Source of the DNA: Chryseobacterium mulctrae
Lineage (GTDB): Bacteria > Bacteroidota > Bacteroidia > Flavobacteriales > Weeksellaceae
Length of the DNA: 64,000 nt
Reading direction: 5' to 3'
NCBI RefSeq assembly: GCF_006175945.1
Contig: NZ_VAJL01000001.1
Span: 4,535,001 to 4,599,000, forward strand
How positions within the stretch are numbered: position 1 is the stretch's first letter; the number at the start of each line of letters is the position of its first letter. The translations under genes and the position numbers were made by a program. Positions 9,089 to 16,788 of the stretch are shown here, piece by piece. The notes below the pieces were generated by a model. The model was not told the DNA's origin. It ran no database searches and was given only the letters and a program-made list of their open reading frames with translations.

Positions 9089-9685
9089 ATGAGAAATAAT
9101 AGAAATATGATTTGTAAAAAAATCATCACCAATATTTTTACTCTTTCAGTTCTTACTTTGTCTATGCAGCAGTTTAATGCTCAGAAAGTCGTAGTAAACA
9201 GAGAGGTGGAAACTACCAATGACGGAAAAATGCTTTTGGGGAACCAGCTTAAAGAGCAGTTTTTGAAAGACCCGTACTCGGAATGGTACACAAAAGAATT
9301 TAATGAATATGCTTTAGATCAGAAAGCAGTTGGAGAACTGAGAAAAAAAAATATTACTTCTTATAATCTGATTGTTTTTATAGGAACTTGGTGTGAAGAC
9401 AGCCACAGAGATTTTCCTAGACTGATGAAAATTCTGGAAGAAGTAAAATATCCAGACAGCAGATTGACGATTATTGCGGTGAACCGTAAAAAAGAATCTC
9501 CTACAGGTGATGAAGTTAAATATAATGTTTCAAAGGTTCCTACAATCATTGTCGAAAAATATGGCAAGGAAATTGGAAGAATCATAGAAATGCCGACTAC
9601 GGGTTATGTAGAAAGAGATCTTGTAGAAATCTTAAAAAAAGATGATGGGTCGGTATTGAAAGAAATATTTAAAAAAGAAAATTGA
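9089..9685 (+). CDS. Exported thioredoxin-fold protein with a TWCEDS (CxxS) active site
   Basis: A 198-residue thioredoxin-family protein with an N-terminal signal sequence (cleavage after about QQFNAQ, residues 27-32). The fold is recognised from the hydrophobic strand NLIVFIGTWCEDSHRDFPRL and the cis-Pro loop VSKVPTIIV. The active site has Cys102 but Ser105 in place of the second Cys, so it cannot act as a normal dithiol oxidoreductase. A monothiol role (mixed disulfides, isomerase or binding) is more likely. It probably acts in the periplasm. A second in-frame ATG at 9107 (MICKKIITN) would give a tidier signal peptide and may be the real start. Its stop overlaps the start of the next gene (TTGA). 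Confidence 0.8.
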   Translation: MRNNRNMICKKIITNIFTLSVLTLSMQQFNAQKVVVNREVETTNDGKMLLGNQLKEQFLKDPYSEWYTKEFNEYALDQKAVGELRKKNITSYNLIVFIGTWCEDSHRDFPRLMKILEEVKYPDSRLTIIAVNRKKESPTGDEVKYNVSKVPTIIVEKYGKEIGRIIEMPTTGYVERDLVEILKKDDGSVLKEIFKKEN

Positions 9686-10287
9686 AAAATCTAAAATTAA
9701 TTATTCCCTTTGTTGCGGGAATTCTTTTGATGCTGATCCTGTTTTTTAGTTTTAAGTCTTGTTTTAAAATGAGCGAAAAAACTGAAAAGTCCGATTATTA
9801 TATTCTGACCAATCAGATTTCCAAAATGAACAAAATGGTGGTCTTGGAGCAGGATTTTTCTGCGATGCAGAAAACCAAATTTGGTTACGAATTTCTTGGG
9901 AAAGAAATGACGAGTAATAGCATTATTACTTATACCAAAACCAATGCGCAGGTTTCATATGATCTTAATAAAATGAAAATAGAAGTTGATTCTATTAACA
10001 AAAAACTGATCATTACAGAACTTCCCAATGCGGATATCAGAATTACGCCAAGTGTAGAAATTCAGTCGTTAGACGATTCTTTCATCAATAGGATTTCTGA
10101 GCAGGACATCAAAAATGTACAGCAAAAAGCCAAGCAAGCTGCTATAAAATCTGTAGATCAGAATAAATTAAGAAGTGAAGGTCATCAGCAATTGATGGAA
10201 AATCTTAATAATATTTTCGTTTTGGCAAAGGCTTTGAATTATAAGATAGAAGATCAAACCGGCAAAATCGGTGTTCTTGGACTCTAA
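9682..10287 (+). CDS. DUF4230 domain-containing protein
   Basis: A 201-residue protein with one N-terminal membrane segment (LIIPFVAGILLMLILFFSF, residues 5-23) and an extracytoplasmic remainder. The pattern of two short beta-rich stretches (KTNAQVSYDLNKMKIEVDS and LIITELPNADI) followed by long helices with KQAAIKSVDQNKLRSEG is typical of DUF4230, a family without assigned function. It starts with TTG, whose last two bases lie in the stop of the preceding gene, so translation is probably coupled. Its neighbours suggest a small envelope-related operon; no mechanism can be given. Confidence 0.8.
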   Translation: MKNLKLIIPFVAGILLMLILFFSFKSCFKMSEKTEKSDYYILTNQISKMNKMVVLEQDFSAMQKTKFGYEFLGKEMTSNSIITYTKTNAQVSYDLNKMKIEVDSINKKLIITELPNADIRITPSVEIQSLDDSFINRISEQDIKNVQQKAKQAAIKSVDQNKLRSEGHQQLMENLNNIFVLAKALNYKIEDQTGKIGVLGL

Positions 10288-10298
10288 AATTCAAAACT

Positions 10299-10481
10299 AT
10301 GGATTCAAAAGACGATAACAAAAAGAAAGAATCTGCCAATTCTGCAGAAACAAAAAAGCAAAATGAAGACTTCCGCGATATTCCGGCTTCTTCACAGAAA
10401 CAAAATCCACCCGATGTCGATAAGGAAGACATTCAGAAATCTTCCAAAAACAAATCAGGAAAAACAGATAATACCAAGTGA
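10299..10481 (+). CDS. Small, highly charged hypothetical protein
   Basis: A 60-residue, low-complexity protein rich in Lys, Asp, Glu, Ser and Asn (MDSKDDNKKKESANSAETKK...), with no hydrophobic segment; probably disordered. The ATG lies 11 nt after the preceding stop, in the same strand and order as the operon, and an intrinsic terminator begins within its last codons. Both support a real last gene. I do not recognise a family. Confidence 0.55.
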   Translation: MDSKDDNKKKESANSAETKKQNEDFRDIPASSQKQNPPDVDKEDIQKSSKNKSGKTDNTK

Positions 10482-10498
10482 AAGCTTGGTATTTTTTA
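10470..10498 (+). terminator. Terminator overlapping the stop codon of the small charged protein gene
   Basis: AATACCAAG (10470-10478) and CTTGGTATT (10485-10493) form a 9-bp stem with loop TGAAAG and a T run. The stop codon TGA (10479-10481) lies in the loop. Confidence 0.85.
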
Positions 10499-10612
10499 TG
10501 GCAGCAATTTCCGCCCTCCGCTCACGCTATTTTTTGCATACATTTTAGGCTTAACAGAACTTTATGATCAAGCAAAAAATGAGCTCCGCTCAGGTCGGGC
10601 TGCAACTTTCCG
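10499..10612. repeat. Extragenic inverted-repeat element related to the Flavo-1-like element
   Basis: The stretch contains ATTTTTTGC (10529-10537) and GCAAAAAAT (10572-10580) as a perfect inner stem. Outside it lie GC-rich arms CCGCCCTCCGCTCA and GAGCTCCGCTCAGGTCGGGC. On the minus strand it reads GCAGCCCGACCTGAGCGGAG, resembling TAGCCCGACCCGAATGAG at 14652-14669. It looks like a dispersed extragenic repeat, possibly a degenerate copy of the RNA element near 14.6 kb. The remaining bases to 10752 contain no gene that I can support. Confidence 0.5.
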
Positions 10613-10752
10613 CAGATTTTCAAGATCTCTTATAATCCGGATATGATGTCCATGTTTAATATTCAAAAGGAATCATCAACGTAAAAATTTAAAATAAATT
10701 GTATTTTTTGTGAATTATCGCGCTACGATTTCCTAAAGACGTAAAAAAAGCG

Positions 10753-10760
10753 TATTTTTG
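10753..10760 (+). promoter_or_regulatory. -7 promoter element of thrS
   Basis: TATTTTTG (TAnnTTTG), 24 nt upstream of the thrS ATG. No T-box-like leader is present in the short 5' UTR. Confidence 0.65.
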
Positions 10761-10784
10761 CAACTTAAAATTTCTTAGTAAACA

Positions 10785-12722
10785 ATGATAAAAATTACAC
10801 TTCCAGACAATAGCGTCAGAGAATTTGAAGGAGTAACTACTCCTTTGGATGTGGCAAAATCTATAAGCGAGGGATTGGCTAGAAACACCATTTCCGCAGT
10901 TGTAAACGGCACACAAGTCGAAATTACCACGCCTATAACCACAGATTCTACGGTACAGCTTTTGACATGGAATGATGATCTTGGTAAGAAAGCCTTTTGG
11001 CACTCTTCTGCTCACCTTTTGGCGCAGGCTATCCTTGAATTTTATCCAAAAGCTAAGTTAACGATTGGTCCAGCCATCGAAAGCGGTTTTTATTATGATG
11101 TAGATTTCGGTGACGAAACTTTATCTGAAAAAGATTTCGAAAAAATCGAAAAGAAAGTTTTAGAAAATGCTAAAAAAGGATCAACGTTCTCATTATATCC
11201 GGTTTCTAAAGAAGAAGCTTTAAAAACGTATGCAGATAATCCTTACAAAGTAGAATTGATCTCTAATCTTAATGATGGGGAAATCACTTTTGTAACACAC
11301 GATAACTTCACAGATCTTTGTCGTGGTGGTCACATCCCAAATACAGGAATTGTGAAGGCGATGAAAATCTTAAATGCTGCAGGAGCGTACTGGAGAGGAA
11401 ATGAGAAAAATCCTCAATTAACAAGAGTTTACGGTATTTCTTTCCCAAAACAGAAAGAACTGACTGAGTATCTTGAGTTATTAGAAGAGGCTAAAAGAAG
11501 AGATCACAGAAAATTAGGTAAAGAATTAGGAATTTTTGCTTTCTCAGAAAAAGTAGGTGCAGGTTTACCACTTTGGTTGCCAAAAGGAACTGCTTTGAGA
11601 AAAAAATTAGAAAATTTCCTTTCTGATGCTCAGAAAAAAGGAGGTTACGAATTTGTAATGTCTCCACACATCGGAGCTAAAGAATTGTATGTAACTTCAG
11701 GACACTGGGATAAATATGGAGCAGACAGCTTCCAGCCGATTAAAACTCCGAATGAAGGAGAAGAATTTATGCTGAAGCCAATGAACTGTCCGCATCACTG
11801 TGAGATTTACAAAACTTCACAATGGAGCTACAGAGATTTGCCAAAAAGATATGCAGAATTTGGTACAGTTTACAGATACGAGCAAAGTGGTGAGCTTCAC
11901 GGCTTAACGAGAGTTCGTGGGTTTACTCAGGATGATGCGCACCTTTTCTGTACTCCGGATCAGTTGATGGACGAGTTTAAGAAGACAATTGATTTGGTTC
12001 TTTATGTTTTCGGTTCTTTAGGTTTTGCAGACTTTACTGCTCAGATTTCTTTGAGAGACCCTGATAACAAAGAAAAGTACATCGGAACTGACGAAAACTG
12101 GGAAAAAGCAGAAAACGCAATCGTAACTGCAGCCAAAGAAAAAGGCTTGAATACCGTTACAGAATACGGTGAAGCTGCATTCTATGGTCCTAAGTTAGAT
12201 TTCATGGTGAAAGATGCTTTAGGTAGAAAATGGCAGTTGGGAACAATTCAGGTAGATTATAATTTACCGGAAAGATTCGACCTTACTTACATTGGAAGTG
12301 ATAACGAGAAGCACAGACCAGTGATGATTCACAGAGCGCCGTTTGGTTCTATGGAACGTTTCATCGCAATCTTATTAGAAAATACTGCCGGAGATTTCCC
12401 ATTATGGTTGGCTCCGGATCAGTTTACAATATTACCAATCAGTGAAAAATATGTAGATTATGCTAAAAAAGTTTCACAACTTTTAGAAAATCACGATATT
12501 AGCGGTCTGATTGACGACAGAAATGAGAAAACGGGTAAAAAGATCCGTGACGCCGAATTGAAAAAGATCCCATTCATGCTTGTAGTGGGAGAAAATGAAG
12601 AAAAGGATGGCACAATTTCTGTAAGAAGACGTGGAGAAGGAGATTTGGGAGCAATGAGCCTTGAAGATTTTGTCGCTTATTTTAAAGAAGCTTCAAAAAC
12701 TGGGGTTGAGTATCAAGCTTAA
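10785..12722 (+). CDS. thrS: Threonine--tRNA ligase
   Basis: A 645-residue class II aminoacyl-tRNA synthetase that charges tRNA-Thr. Domains in order: TGS (about 1-60, [16 protein letters not shown]), the second additional/editing domain (about 65-230, with [11 protein letters not shown] and the Cys/His of DLCRGGHIP), the catalytic core (about 245-535, with [25 protein letters not shown] and [14 protein letters not shown]), and the anticodon-binding domain (about 540-640, with [17 protein letters not shown]). Its length is the family norm. It is followed by infC after 78-138 nt, an old and widespread arrangement. Confidence 0.98.
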   Translation: MIKITLPDNSVREFEGVTTPLDVAKSISEGLARNTISAVVNGTQVEITTPITTDSTVQLLTWNDDLGKKAFWHSSAHLLAQAILEFYPKAKLTIGPAIESGFYYDVDFGDETLSEKDFEKIEKKVLENAKKGSTFSLYPVSKEEALKTYADNPYKVELISNLNDGEITFVTHDNFTDLCRGGHIPNTGIVKAMKILNAAGAYWRGNEKNPQLTRVYGISFPKQKELTEYLELLEEAKRRDHRKLGKELGIFAFSEKVGAGLPLWLPKGTALRKKLENFLSDAQKKGGYEFVMSPHIGAKELYVTSGHWDKYGADSFQPIKTPNEGEEFMLKPMNCPHHCEIYKTSQWSYRDLPKRYAEFGTVYRYEQSGELHGLTRVRGFTQDDAHLFCTPDQLMDEFKKTIDLVLYVFGSLGFADFTAQISLRDPDNKEKYIGTDENWEKAENAIVTAAKEKGLNTVTEYGEAAFYGPKLDFMVKDALGRKWQLGTIQVDYNLPERFDLTYIGSDNEKHRPVMIHRAPFGSMERFIAILLENTAGDFPLWLAPDQFTILPISEKYVDYAKKVSQLLENHDISGLIDDRNEKTGKKIRDAELKKIPFMLVVGENEEKDGTISVRRRGEGDLGAMSLEDFVAYFKEASKTGVEYQA

Positions 12723-12800
12723 AATCCAAACAGTTATTCTGAACAAAATAGTTTTGTTAGAATAATTTTAATAGAAAGTTAACCAATAAAATTTAATACA

Positions 12801-13361
12801 ATAGCACAGCGATTTAACAACAGAGGCCCACAAAGACGTCCTGTACAAGAGGACTTACACATGATAAACGACAAGATTCGCGTAAGAGAACTTCGTTTAG
12901 TGGGCGATAACGTAGAGCCAGGAATTTTCCCTATCGATAAAGCAAGACAGATTGCTAAAGAACAGGAACTTGATTTGGTTGTAATTTCAGATAAAGCTGA
13001 GCCTTTTATTGCAAGAATATTAGACTATAAAAAGTTTTTATACGAGCAAAAGAAAAAGCAGAAAGAGCTTAAAGCAAAACAGATCAAAGTTGTCGTGAAA
13101 GAAATCCGTTTCGGACCTCAGACTGACGAACATGATTATGAGTTTAAGAAAAAACATGCTGAAAAGTTCTTGGAAGAAGGTTCTAAACTGAAAACATACG
13201 TATTTTTCAAAGGACGTTCTATTATCTTTAAAGATCAGGGTGAAATTTTACTTTTAAAACTGGCTCAGGAATTGGAGCACGTTGGTAAAGTAGATCAGTT
13301 GCCTAAACTTGAAGGTAAAAGAATGATTATGATGATGAGTCCTAAGAAACCAGCTAAATAA
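12801..13361 (+). CDS. infC: Translation initiation factor IF-3, probably from an ATA start
   Basis: IF-3 binds the 30S subunit and checks start-codon choice. The first ATG (12861) would begin at [16 protein letters not shown], leaving nothing before the conserved NDKIR segment, whereas IF-3 normally has a basic tail there. The frame continues upstream without stop to 12783. Reading from ATA at 12801 adds 20 residues, [19 protein letters not shown], an Arg-rich tail of the expected kind. A non-AUG infC start (AUU in E. coli) is known to give self-regulation, so I choose ATA with 186 residues and give 12861 as the conservative alternative. The N-domain ([25 protein letters not shown]) and C-domain ([28 protein letters not shown]) are complete. 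Confidence 0.95.
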   Translation: MAQRFNNRGPQRRPVQEDLHMINDKIRVRELRLVGDNVEPGIFPIDKARQIAKEQELDLVVISDKAEPFIARILDYKKFLYEQKKKQKELKAKQIKVVVKEIRFGPQTDEHDYEFKKKHAEKFLEEGSKLKTYVFFKGRSIIFKDQGEILLLKLAQELEHVGKVDQLPKLEGKRMIMMMSPKKPAK

Positions 13362-13396
13362 TTCAGTAAATTCCTTTTTTGGAATGAAGATTATAT

Positions 13397-13421
13397 AACC
13401 TCAAAGTAATTTGAGGTTTTT
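13397..13421 (+). terminator. Terminator after infC
   Basis: AACCTCAAA and TTTGAGGTT (13397-13405, 13410-13418) form a stem with loop GTAA and a T run. It separates infC from the downstream hydrolase and ribosomal protein genes. Confidence 0.85.
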
Positions 13422-13535
13422 GTTGTTTTCAATAGTGAAAAATTAAGCCTACTCGTTTCAAAATGTTTCTGTTATTTTTTTGATTAATTTTTTTGAATCT
13501 TGAGGTAGATCAAGATGAGGGTAAAACTTTAGTTC

Positions 13536-13543
13536 TACCTTTG
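13536..13543 (+). promoter_or_regulatory. -7 promoter element of the hydrolase gene
   Basis: TACCTTTG fits TAnnTTTG, 64 nt upstream of the ATG at 13608, giving the hydrolase its own transcript. Confidence 0.6.
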
Positions 13544-13607
13544 CTTTAGAAATAAGAAACAATAACCCTTATTCTTTTTAATATTAATACCAAAAAAAAA
13601 TTAAACA

Positions 13608-14429
13608 ATGAGTACACTAAAATTACAGGACGGAACAGAAATTTTTTACAAAGATTGGGGAAAAGGTCAGCCTTTATTTTTTCACCACGGATGGCCATTG
13701 TCAAGCGATGACTGGGATGCACAAATGTTTTTCTTCCTTGAGCAGGGTTATCGAGTAATCGCCCATGACAGAAGAGGTCACGGAAGATCTGAACAGACTC
13801 CTTACGGACATGATATGGATACTTATGCTTCTGATGTTGCCGAAATTGTAAAAGCTTTAGACTTAAAAGATGTCATTCATATCGGTCATTCTACCGGAGG
13901 TGGTGAAGTGATAAGATATGTTGCTAAACATGGTGAAGGCAGAGTGGCAAAAGCTGTTTTGGTAAGTGCTGTTACGCCGATTATGGTTCAGAACGAAAAT
14001 AATCCTAATGGTATACCGATGTCGGTTTTTGATGACATTAGAAATAATACGGCAAAACACAGACAGCAGTTTTACATTGATCTTACTTTCCCATTTTACG
14101 GATACAACAAAGAAGGTGCGAATGTTTCAGAAGGTATTCAGAGAAACTGGTGGAGACAGGGAATGAATGGCTCGATTAAAGCACATTTCGACTGCATCAA
14201 GGCTTTTTCTGAAACCGATTTTACTGAAGATTTAAAAAGTGTAGATGTTCCGGTTTTGGTAATGCACGGCGAAGACGATCAAATTGTTCCTTTTGAAACG
14301 ACGGGAAAAATTGCCGCTACTCTATTGAAAAACGGAAAACTGATTTCTTATCCTGGTTTCCCACACGGAATGCCGACAACAGAAGCAGAAACGATTAATA
14401 AAGATCTACTGGAATTTATCAGATCTTAA
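13608..14429 (+). CDS. Alpha/beta hydrolase of the non-heme chloroperoxidase / arylesterase type
   Basis: A 273-residue single-domain alpha/beta hydrolase. The nucleophile elbow is GHSTGG (Ser95), the acid is probably Asp224 in HGEDDQIVP, and the base is His253 in FPHGMP. The oxyanion segment HHGWPLSSDDW and DRRGHGRS are characteristic of the cofactor-free haloperoxidase/esterase branch. Homologues hydrolyse esters and can form peracids; the physiological substrate is unknown. No signal peptide, so cytosolic. It stands alone between infC and rpmI with its own promoter and terminator, breaking the usual infC-rpmI-rplT order, which suggests a later insertion. Confidence 0.88.
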   Translation: MSTLKLQDGTEIFYKDWGKGQPLFFHHGWPLSSDDWDAQMFFFLEQGYRVIAHDRRGHGRSEQTPYGHDMDTYASDVAEIVKALDLKDVIHIGHSTGGGEVIRYVAKHGEGRVAKAVLVSAVTPIMVQNENNPNGIPMSVFDDIRNNTAKHRQQFYIDLTFPFYGYNKEGANVSEGIQRNWWRQGMNGSIKAHFDCIKAFSETDFTEDLKSVDVPVLVMHGEDDQIVPFETTGKIAATLLKNGKLISYPGFPHGMPTTEAETINKDLLEFIRS

Positions 14430-14450
14430 TTTAAAACATTCTATATTTGA

Positions 14451-14488
14451 GCCACGATTATTCAACGAATCGTGGTTTTAATTTTTTA
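14451..14488 (+). terminator. Terminator after the hydrolase gene
   Basis: CCACGATT (14452-14459) and AATCGTGG (14468-14475) pair around an 8-nt loop, followed by a T-rich tract. Confidence 0.75.
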
Positions 14489-14568
14489 TAAATTAACTAA
14501 AATGTGGATTTTAAATAGAAGCCTTTCCTATTCTCTGTAAAATCTTTTTTCATCTCGAAAATTTTTCG

Positions 14569-14576
14569 TAATTTTG
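14569..14576 (+). promoter_or_regulatory. -7 promoter element in front of the structured RNA and rpmI-rplT
   Basis: TAATTTTG fits TAnnTTTG. Transcription would begin near 14582, just before the structured element at 14590. Confidence 0.65.
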
Positions 14577-14589
14577 CACACCAATTATC

Positions 14590-14720
14590 TGCGTGAGGGA
14601 TAGTAATGAAAAGCCCACAGCAAGCGACAGAATATGCGGATGAGCGAGGACTTGCAATGTATAGCCCGACCCGAATGAGTGAATGAAGCGAAGCGGAATG
14701 ACGAGTGAGGGAAACGCCCA
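14590..14720 (+). ncRNA. Structured RNA element resembling Flavo-1 RNA
   Basis: A GC-richer island in an AT-rich gap. It reads GCGTGAGGGATAGTAATG, AAAGCCC, GCGAGGACTTGCAATG, TATAGCCCGACCC and GTGAGGGAAACGCCC in order. GGG/CCC pairs suggest two stem domains: GAGGGA with AGCCC, and GCCCGACC... with GTGAGGGAAACGCCC. From memory the motif order matches the Flavo-1 non-coding RNA family found mainly in Flavobacteria; I cannot run a covariance model here. A promoter sits immediately upstream and rpmI follows, so it may be a free small RNA or a leader of the rpmI-rplT mRNA. The remaining gap (14721-14844) is low-complexity, with AATGTAACAAT twice (14725-14735, 14749-14759). Confidence 0.55.
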
Positions 14721-14844
14721 AAGTAATGTAACAATCTAAAAGTCTAACAATGTAACAATTGATTTTGTCATTGACACACTGGTAAACTGATAAATTGCTA
14801 CACTTGAAAACAGTATTGATAACAAAAACATAAAAAAGCAAACA

Positions 14845-15042
14845 ATGCCAAAATTAAAAACGAAATCAGGTGCTAAGAAACGTTTTGCTCTTACCGGAAC
14901 TGGTAAAATCAAAAGAAAAAACGCTTACAAAAGCCACATCTTAACTAAAAAAGAAACTAAGCAGAAGAGAAATCTTACTACTACTTCTTATGTAGCTAAA
15001 GTGGATACTAAAAGCGTTCAACGTCAATTAGCAATTAAGTAG
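14845..15042 (+). CDS. rpmI: 50S ribosomal protein L35
   Basis: A 65-residue, very basic ribosomal protein. [31 protein letters not shown] is the L35 signature. It sits in the order rpmI-rplT as in most bacteria, but is separated from infC by a hydrolase gene. The long leader with the structured RNA element and the hairpin between rpmI and rplT are candidates for autoregulation. Confidence 0.98.
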   Translation: MPKLKTKSGAKKRFALTGTGKIKRKNAYKSHILTKKETKQKRNLTTTSYVAKVDTKSVQRQLAIK

Positions 15043-15100
15043 TTTTTATAAATCATTATTCGGTTTATAAGAATTCAAACAAATTCAACATTTTAACCCT

Positions 15101-15143
15101 GAAACGGTGCACCAAAGAGCAACATGTGTTGCCGCCCTTTTCA
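15101..15143 (+). promoter_or_regulatory. Conserved-looking hairpin in the rpmI-rplT intergenic region
   Basis: GCAACA-TG-TGTTGC (15119-15132) is a perfect palindrome, with outer AAAG/CTTT pairing (15113-15116, 15137-15140) in the 118-nt gap before rplT. L20 is known to bind leader RNA of its own operon in other bacteria; a similar role here is only a suggestion. Confidence 0.4.
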
Positions 15144-15160
15144 AAAAAACAATTTAAATT

Positions 15161-15505
15161 ATGCCAAGATCAGTAAATGCAGTAGCTTCTAGAGCTCGCA
15201 GAAAAAAATTAATGAAACAAGCTAAAGGTTTTTTCGGTAGAAGAAAGAACGTTTGGACTGTTGCTAAAAACGCGGTACAAAAAGCAATGCAATATGCTTA
15301 CCGTGGAAGAAAAGAGAAAAAGAGAAACTTCAGATCACTTTGGATTATGCGTATCAACGCAGGAGCTAGAGAGCACGGAATGTCTTACTCTCAGTTTATG
15401 GGAGCTCTTAAAAAGAACAACATTGAGCTTAACAGAAAAGTTTTAGCTGATTTAGCAATGAATCACCCTGAAGCTTTCAAAGCAGTTGTAGATCAAGTAA
15501 AATAA
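15161..15505 (+). CDS. rplT: 50S ribosomal protein L20
   Basis: A 114-residue 23S rRNA-binding assembly protein. The basic N-terminal tail [20 protein letters not shown] and the body [36 protein letters not shown] are typical L20 features, and length is as expected. It ends the rpmI-rplT unit, with a strong terminator at 15531-15560. L20 is the repressor of its own operon in E. coli and Bacillus; whether this holds here is not known. Confidence 0.98.
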   Translation: MPRSVNAVASRARRKKLMKQAKGFFGRRKNVWTVAKNAVQKAMQYAYRGRKEKKRNFRSLWIMRINAGAREHGMSYSQFMGALKKNNIELNRKVLADLAMNHPEAFKAVVDQVK

Positions 15506-15530
15506 TGTAAAATTTTTTGTTATCAATATA

Positions 15531-15560
15531 AATCCTGAGTTTTTTGCTCGGGATTTTTTT
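15531..15560 (+). terminator. Terminator after rplT
   Basis: AATCCTGAG (15531-15539) and CTCGGGATT (15547-15555), one G-U pair, 7-nt loop and a run of seven T. Confidence 0.9.
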
Positions 15561-15566
15561 ATTATC

Positions 15567-15574
15567 TACATTTG
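15567..15574 (+). promoter_or_regulatory. -7 promoter element of the M28 peptidase gene
   Basis: TACATTTG fits TAnnTTTG, 29 nt before the GTG start at 15604. Confidence 0.65.
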
Positions 15575-15603
15575 CGTATTAATAAAAAAGTCTACCATTT
15601 AAA

Positions 15604-16773
15604 GTGAAAAAACTAACAGGTCTTCTGCTTCTTTCTTTAGCGTCATATAATTTGCATGCGCAGAGTTTTATACAGGCTTATCAAAACAGAGTCAACCAGG
15701 TAACACAAGCGAATATCACATCATTACTACAAGATTTCGAATCATTTGGTGTAAAAACTTCAGGTTCAACTGCAAATAACAATACTTTGAACTGGCTTAA
15801 AGCTAAATATCAAACTTACGGTTATGCACCAAGCCAAATTACAGAAGATAGTTTTACTGTAAATGGAAATACGACCAAAAATTTAATTATTACAAAAACA
15901 GGAACTGTTTATCCAAATACCTACGTCATTATTTGCGGTCACTACGATACAATAGTGGGACCAGGAGTTAGTGATAACGGAAGCGGAACATCTATTTTAT
16001 TGGAAGCTGCCAGAATTTTAAAAGACATTCCGACTGAGTATTCTATAAAGTTTATTCATTTTTCGGGAGAAGAGCAAGGGCTTGTGGGAAGTTATCATTA
16101 TGTAAATAATGTGGTTTTTCAAAATGGTGTACGTCAAATGGATATTAGATTAGTTTTCAACATTGATCAGGTTGGGGGCAAATTATCCGCACCAAGTAAT
16201 TCGGTGAAATGCGAGAGCGATCAGTCTGGTTTACCGGGAAATAATGCCACTTCTTTATCTTTTACACAACAGTTGGCAGCGTGTACAACCCTCTATTCTC
16301 CTCTACAAACTGTAATGTCTAATGCATATTCATCAGATTATGTACCCTTTGAAGGTAAGGGAGATATTATCACCGGTTTCTATGAAACTCCACAGAGCCA
16401 GAATGAGCACACTGCTAATGATACTTTTGCCAATGTAGACCCAACTTATGTTTTCAAAGTAGGAAAAGCTGCAGTGGGAGCTTTACAACATTTTGCAATT
16501 GCATCTTCTGTTTTAGCAACGCATGAAACGAGTTCAAATTTATTAGAAGATATAAAGATCTATCCTAATCCCGCAAAAGATCTTTTGAATCTTGAAATTC
16601 CGAAAGAAATTAAAAATTTTAGTTTTGAAATAAAAGATATGAGTGGCAGATTAATTTCGGCTCACGAAAATGAAATGAACATTAATGTTTCAAAATTATC
16701 AAGCGGAGTTTATTTATGTACTGTAAAATCCGATGGTGAAACGGTTACGAAAAAAGTGATTATTGAAAAATAA
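15604..16773 (+). CDS. Secreted M28 family zinc aminopeptidase with T9SS sorting domain
   Basis: A 389-residue exported peptidase starting with GTG. Signal peptide MKKLTGLLLLSLASYNLHAQ. The M28 domain (about 25-300) shows the two-zinc site: GHYDT (His113, Asp115), SDNGSG (Asp124), SGEEQGLVGS (Glu156 catalytic, Glu157 ligand) and a late His in NEHTANDTF. The C-terminal 75 residues form a T9SS type A sorting domain (IKIYPNPAKDLLNLEI ... KKVIIEK). It should release N-terminal amino acids from peptides outside the cell, complementing the large protease at 5454-8384. Exact specificity cannot be read. Confidence 0.92.
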   Translation: MKKLTGLLLLSLASYNLHAQSFIQAYQNRVNQVTQANITSLLQDFESFGVKTSGSTANNNTLNWLKAKYQTYGYAPSQITEDSFTVNGNTTKNLIITKTGTVYPNTYVIICGHYDTIVGPGVSDNGSGTSILLEAARILKDIPTEYSIKFIHFSGEEQGLVGSYHYVNNVVFQNGVRQMDIRLVFNIDQVGGKLSAPSNSVKCESDQSGLPGNNATSLSFTQQLAACTTLYSPLQTVMSNAYSSDYVPFEGKGDIITGFYETPQSQNEHTANDTFANVDPTYVFKVGKAAVGALQHFAIASSVLATHETSSNLLEDIKIYPNPAKDLLNLEIPKEIKNFSFEIKDMSGRLISAHENEMNINVSKLSSGVYLCTVKSDGETVTKKVIIEK

Positions 16774-16788
16774 TGATTGAATTTATAA

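Noticed and set aside
10363..10548. Out-of-frame ORF over the small charged protein gene
   Set aside because: Crosses the intrinsic terminator and extends into the extragenic repeat.
14497..14841. 114-residue minus-strand ORF across the structured RNA region
   Set aside because: Antisense to the promoter and structured element, with low-complexity residues at one end; no gene signals.
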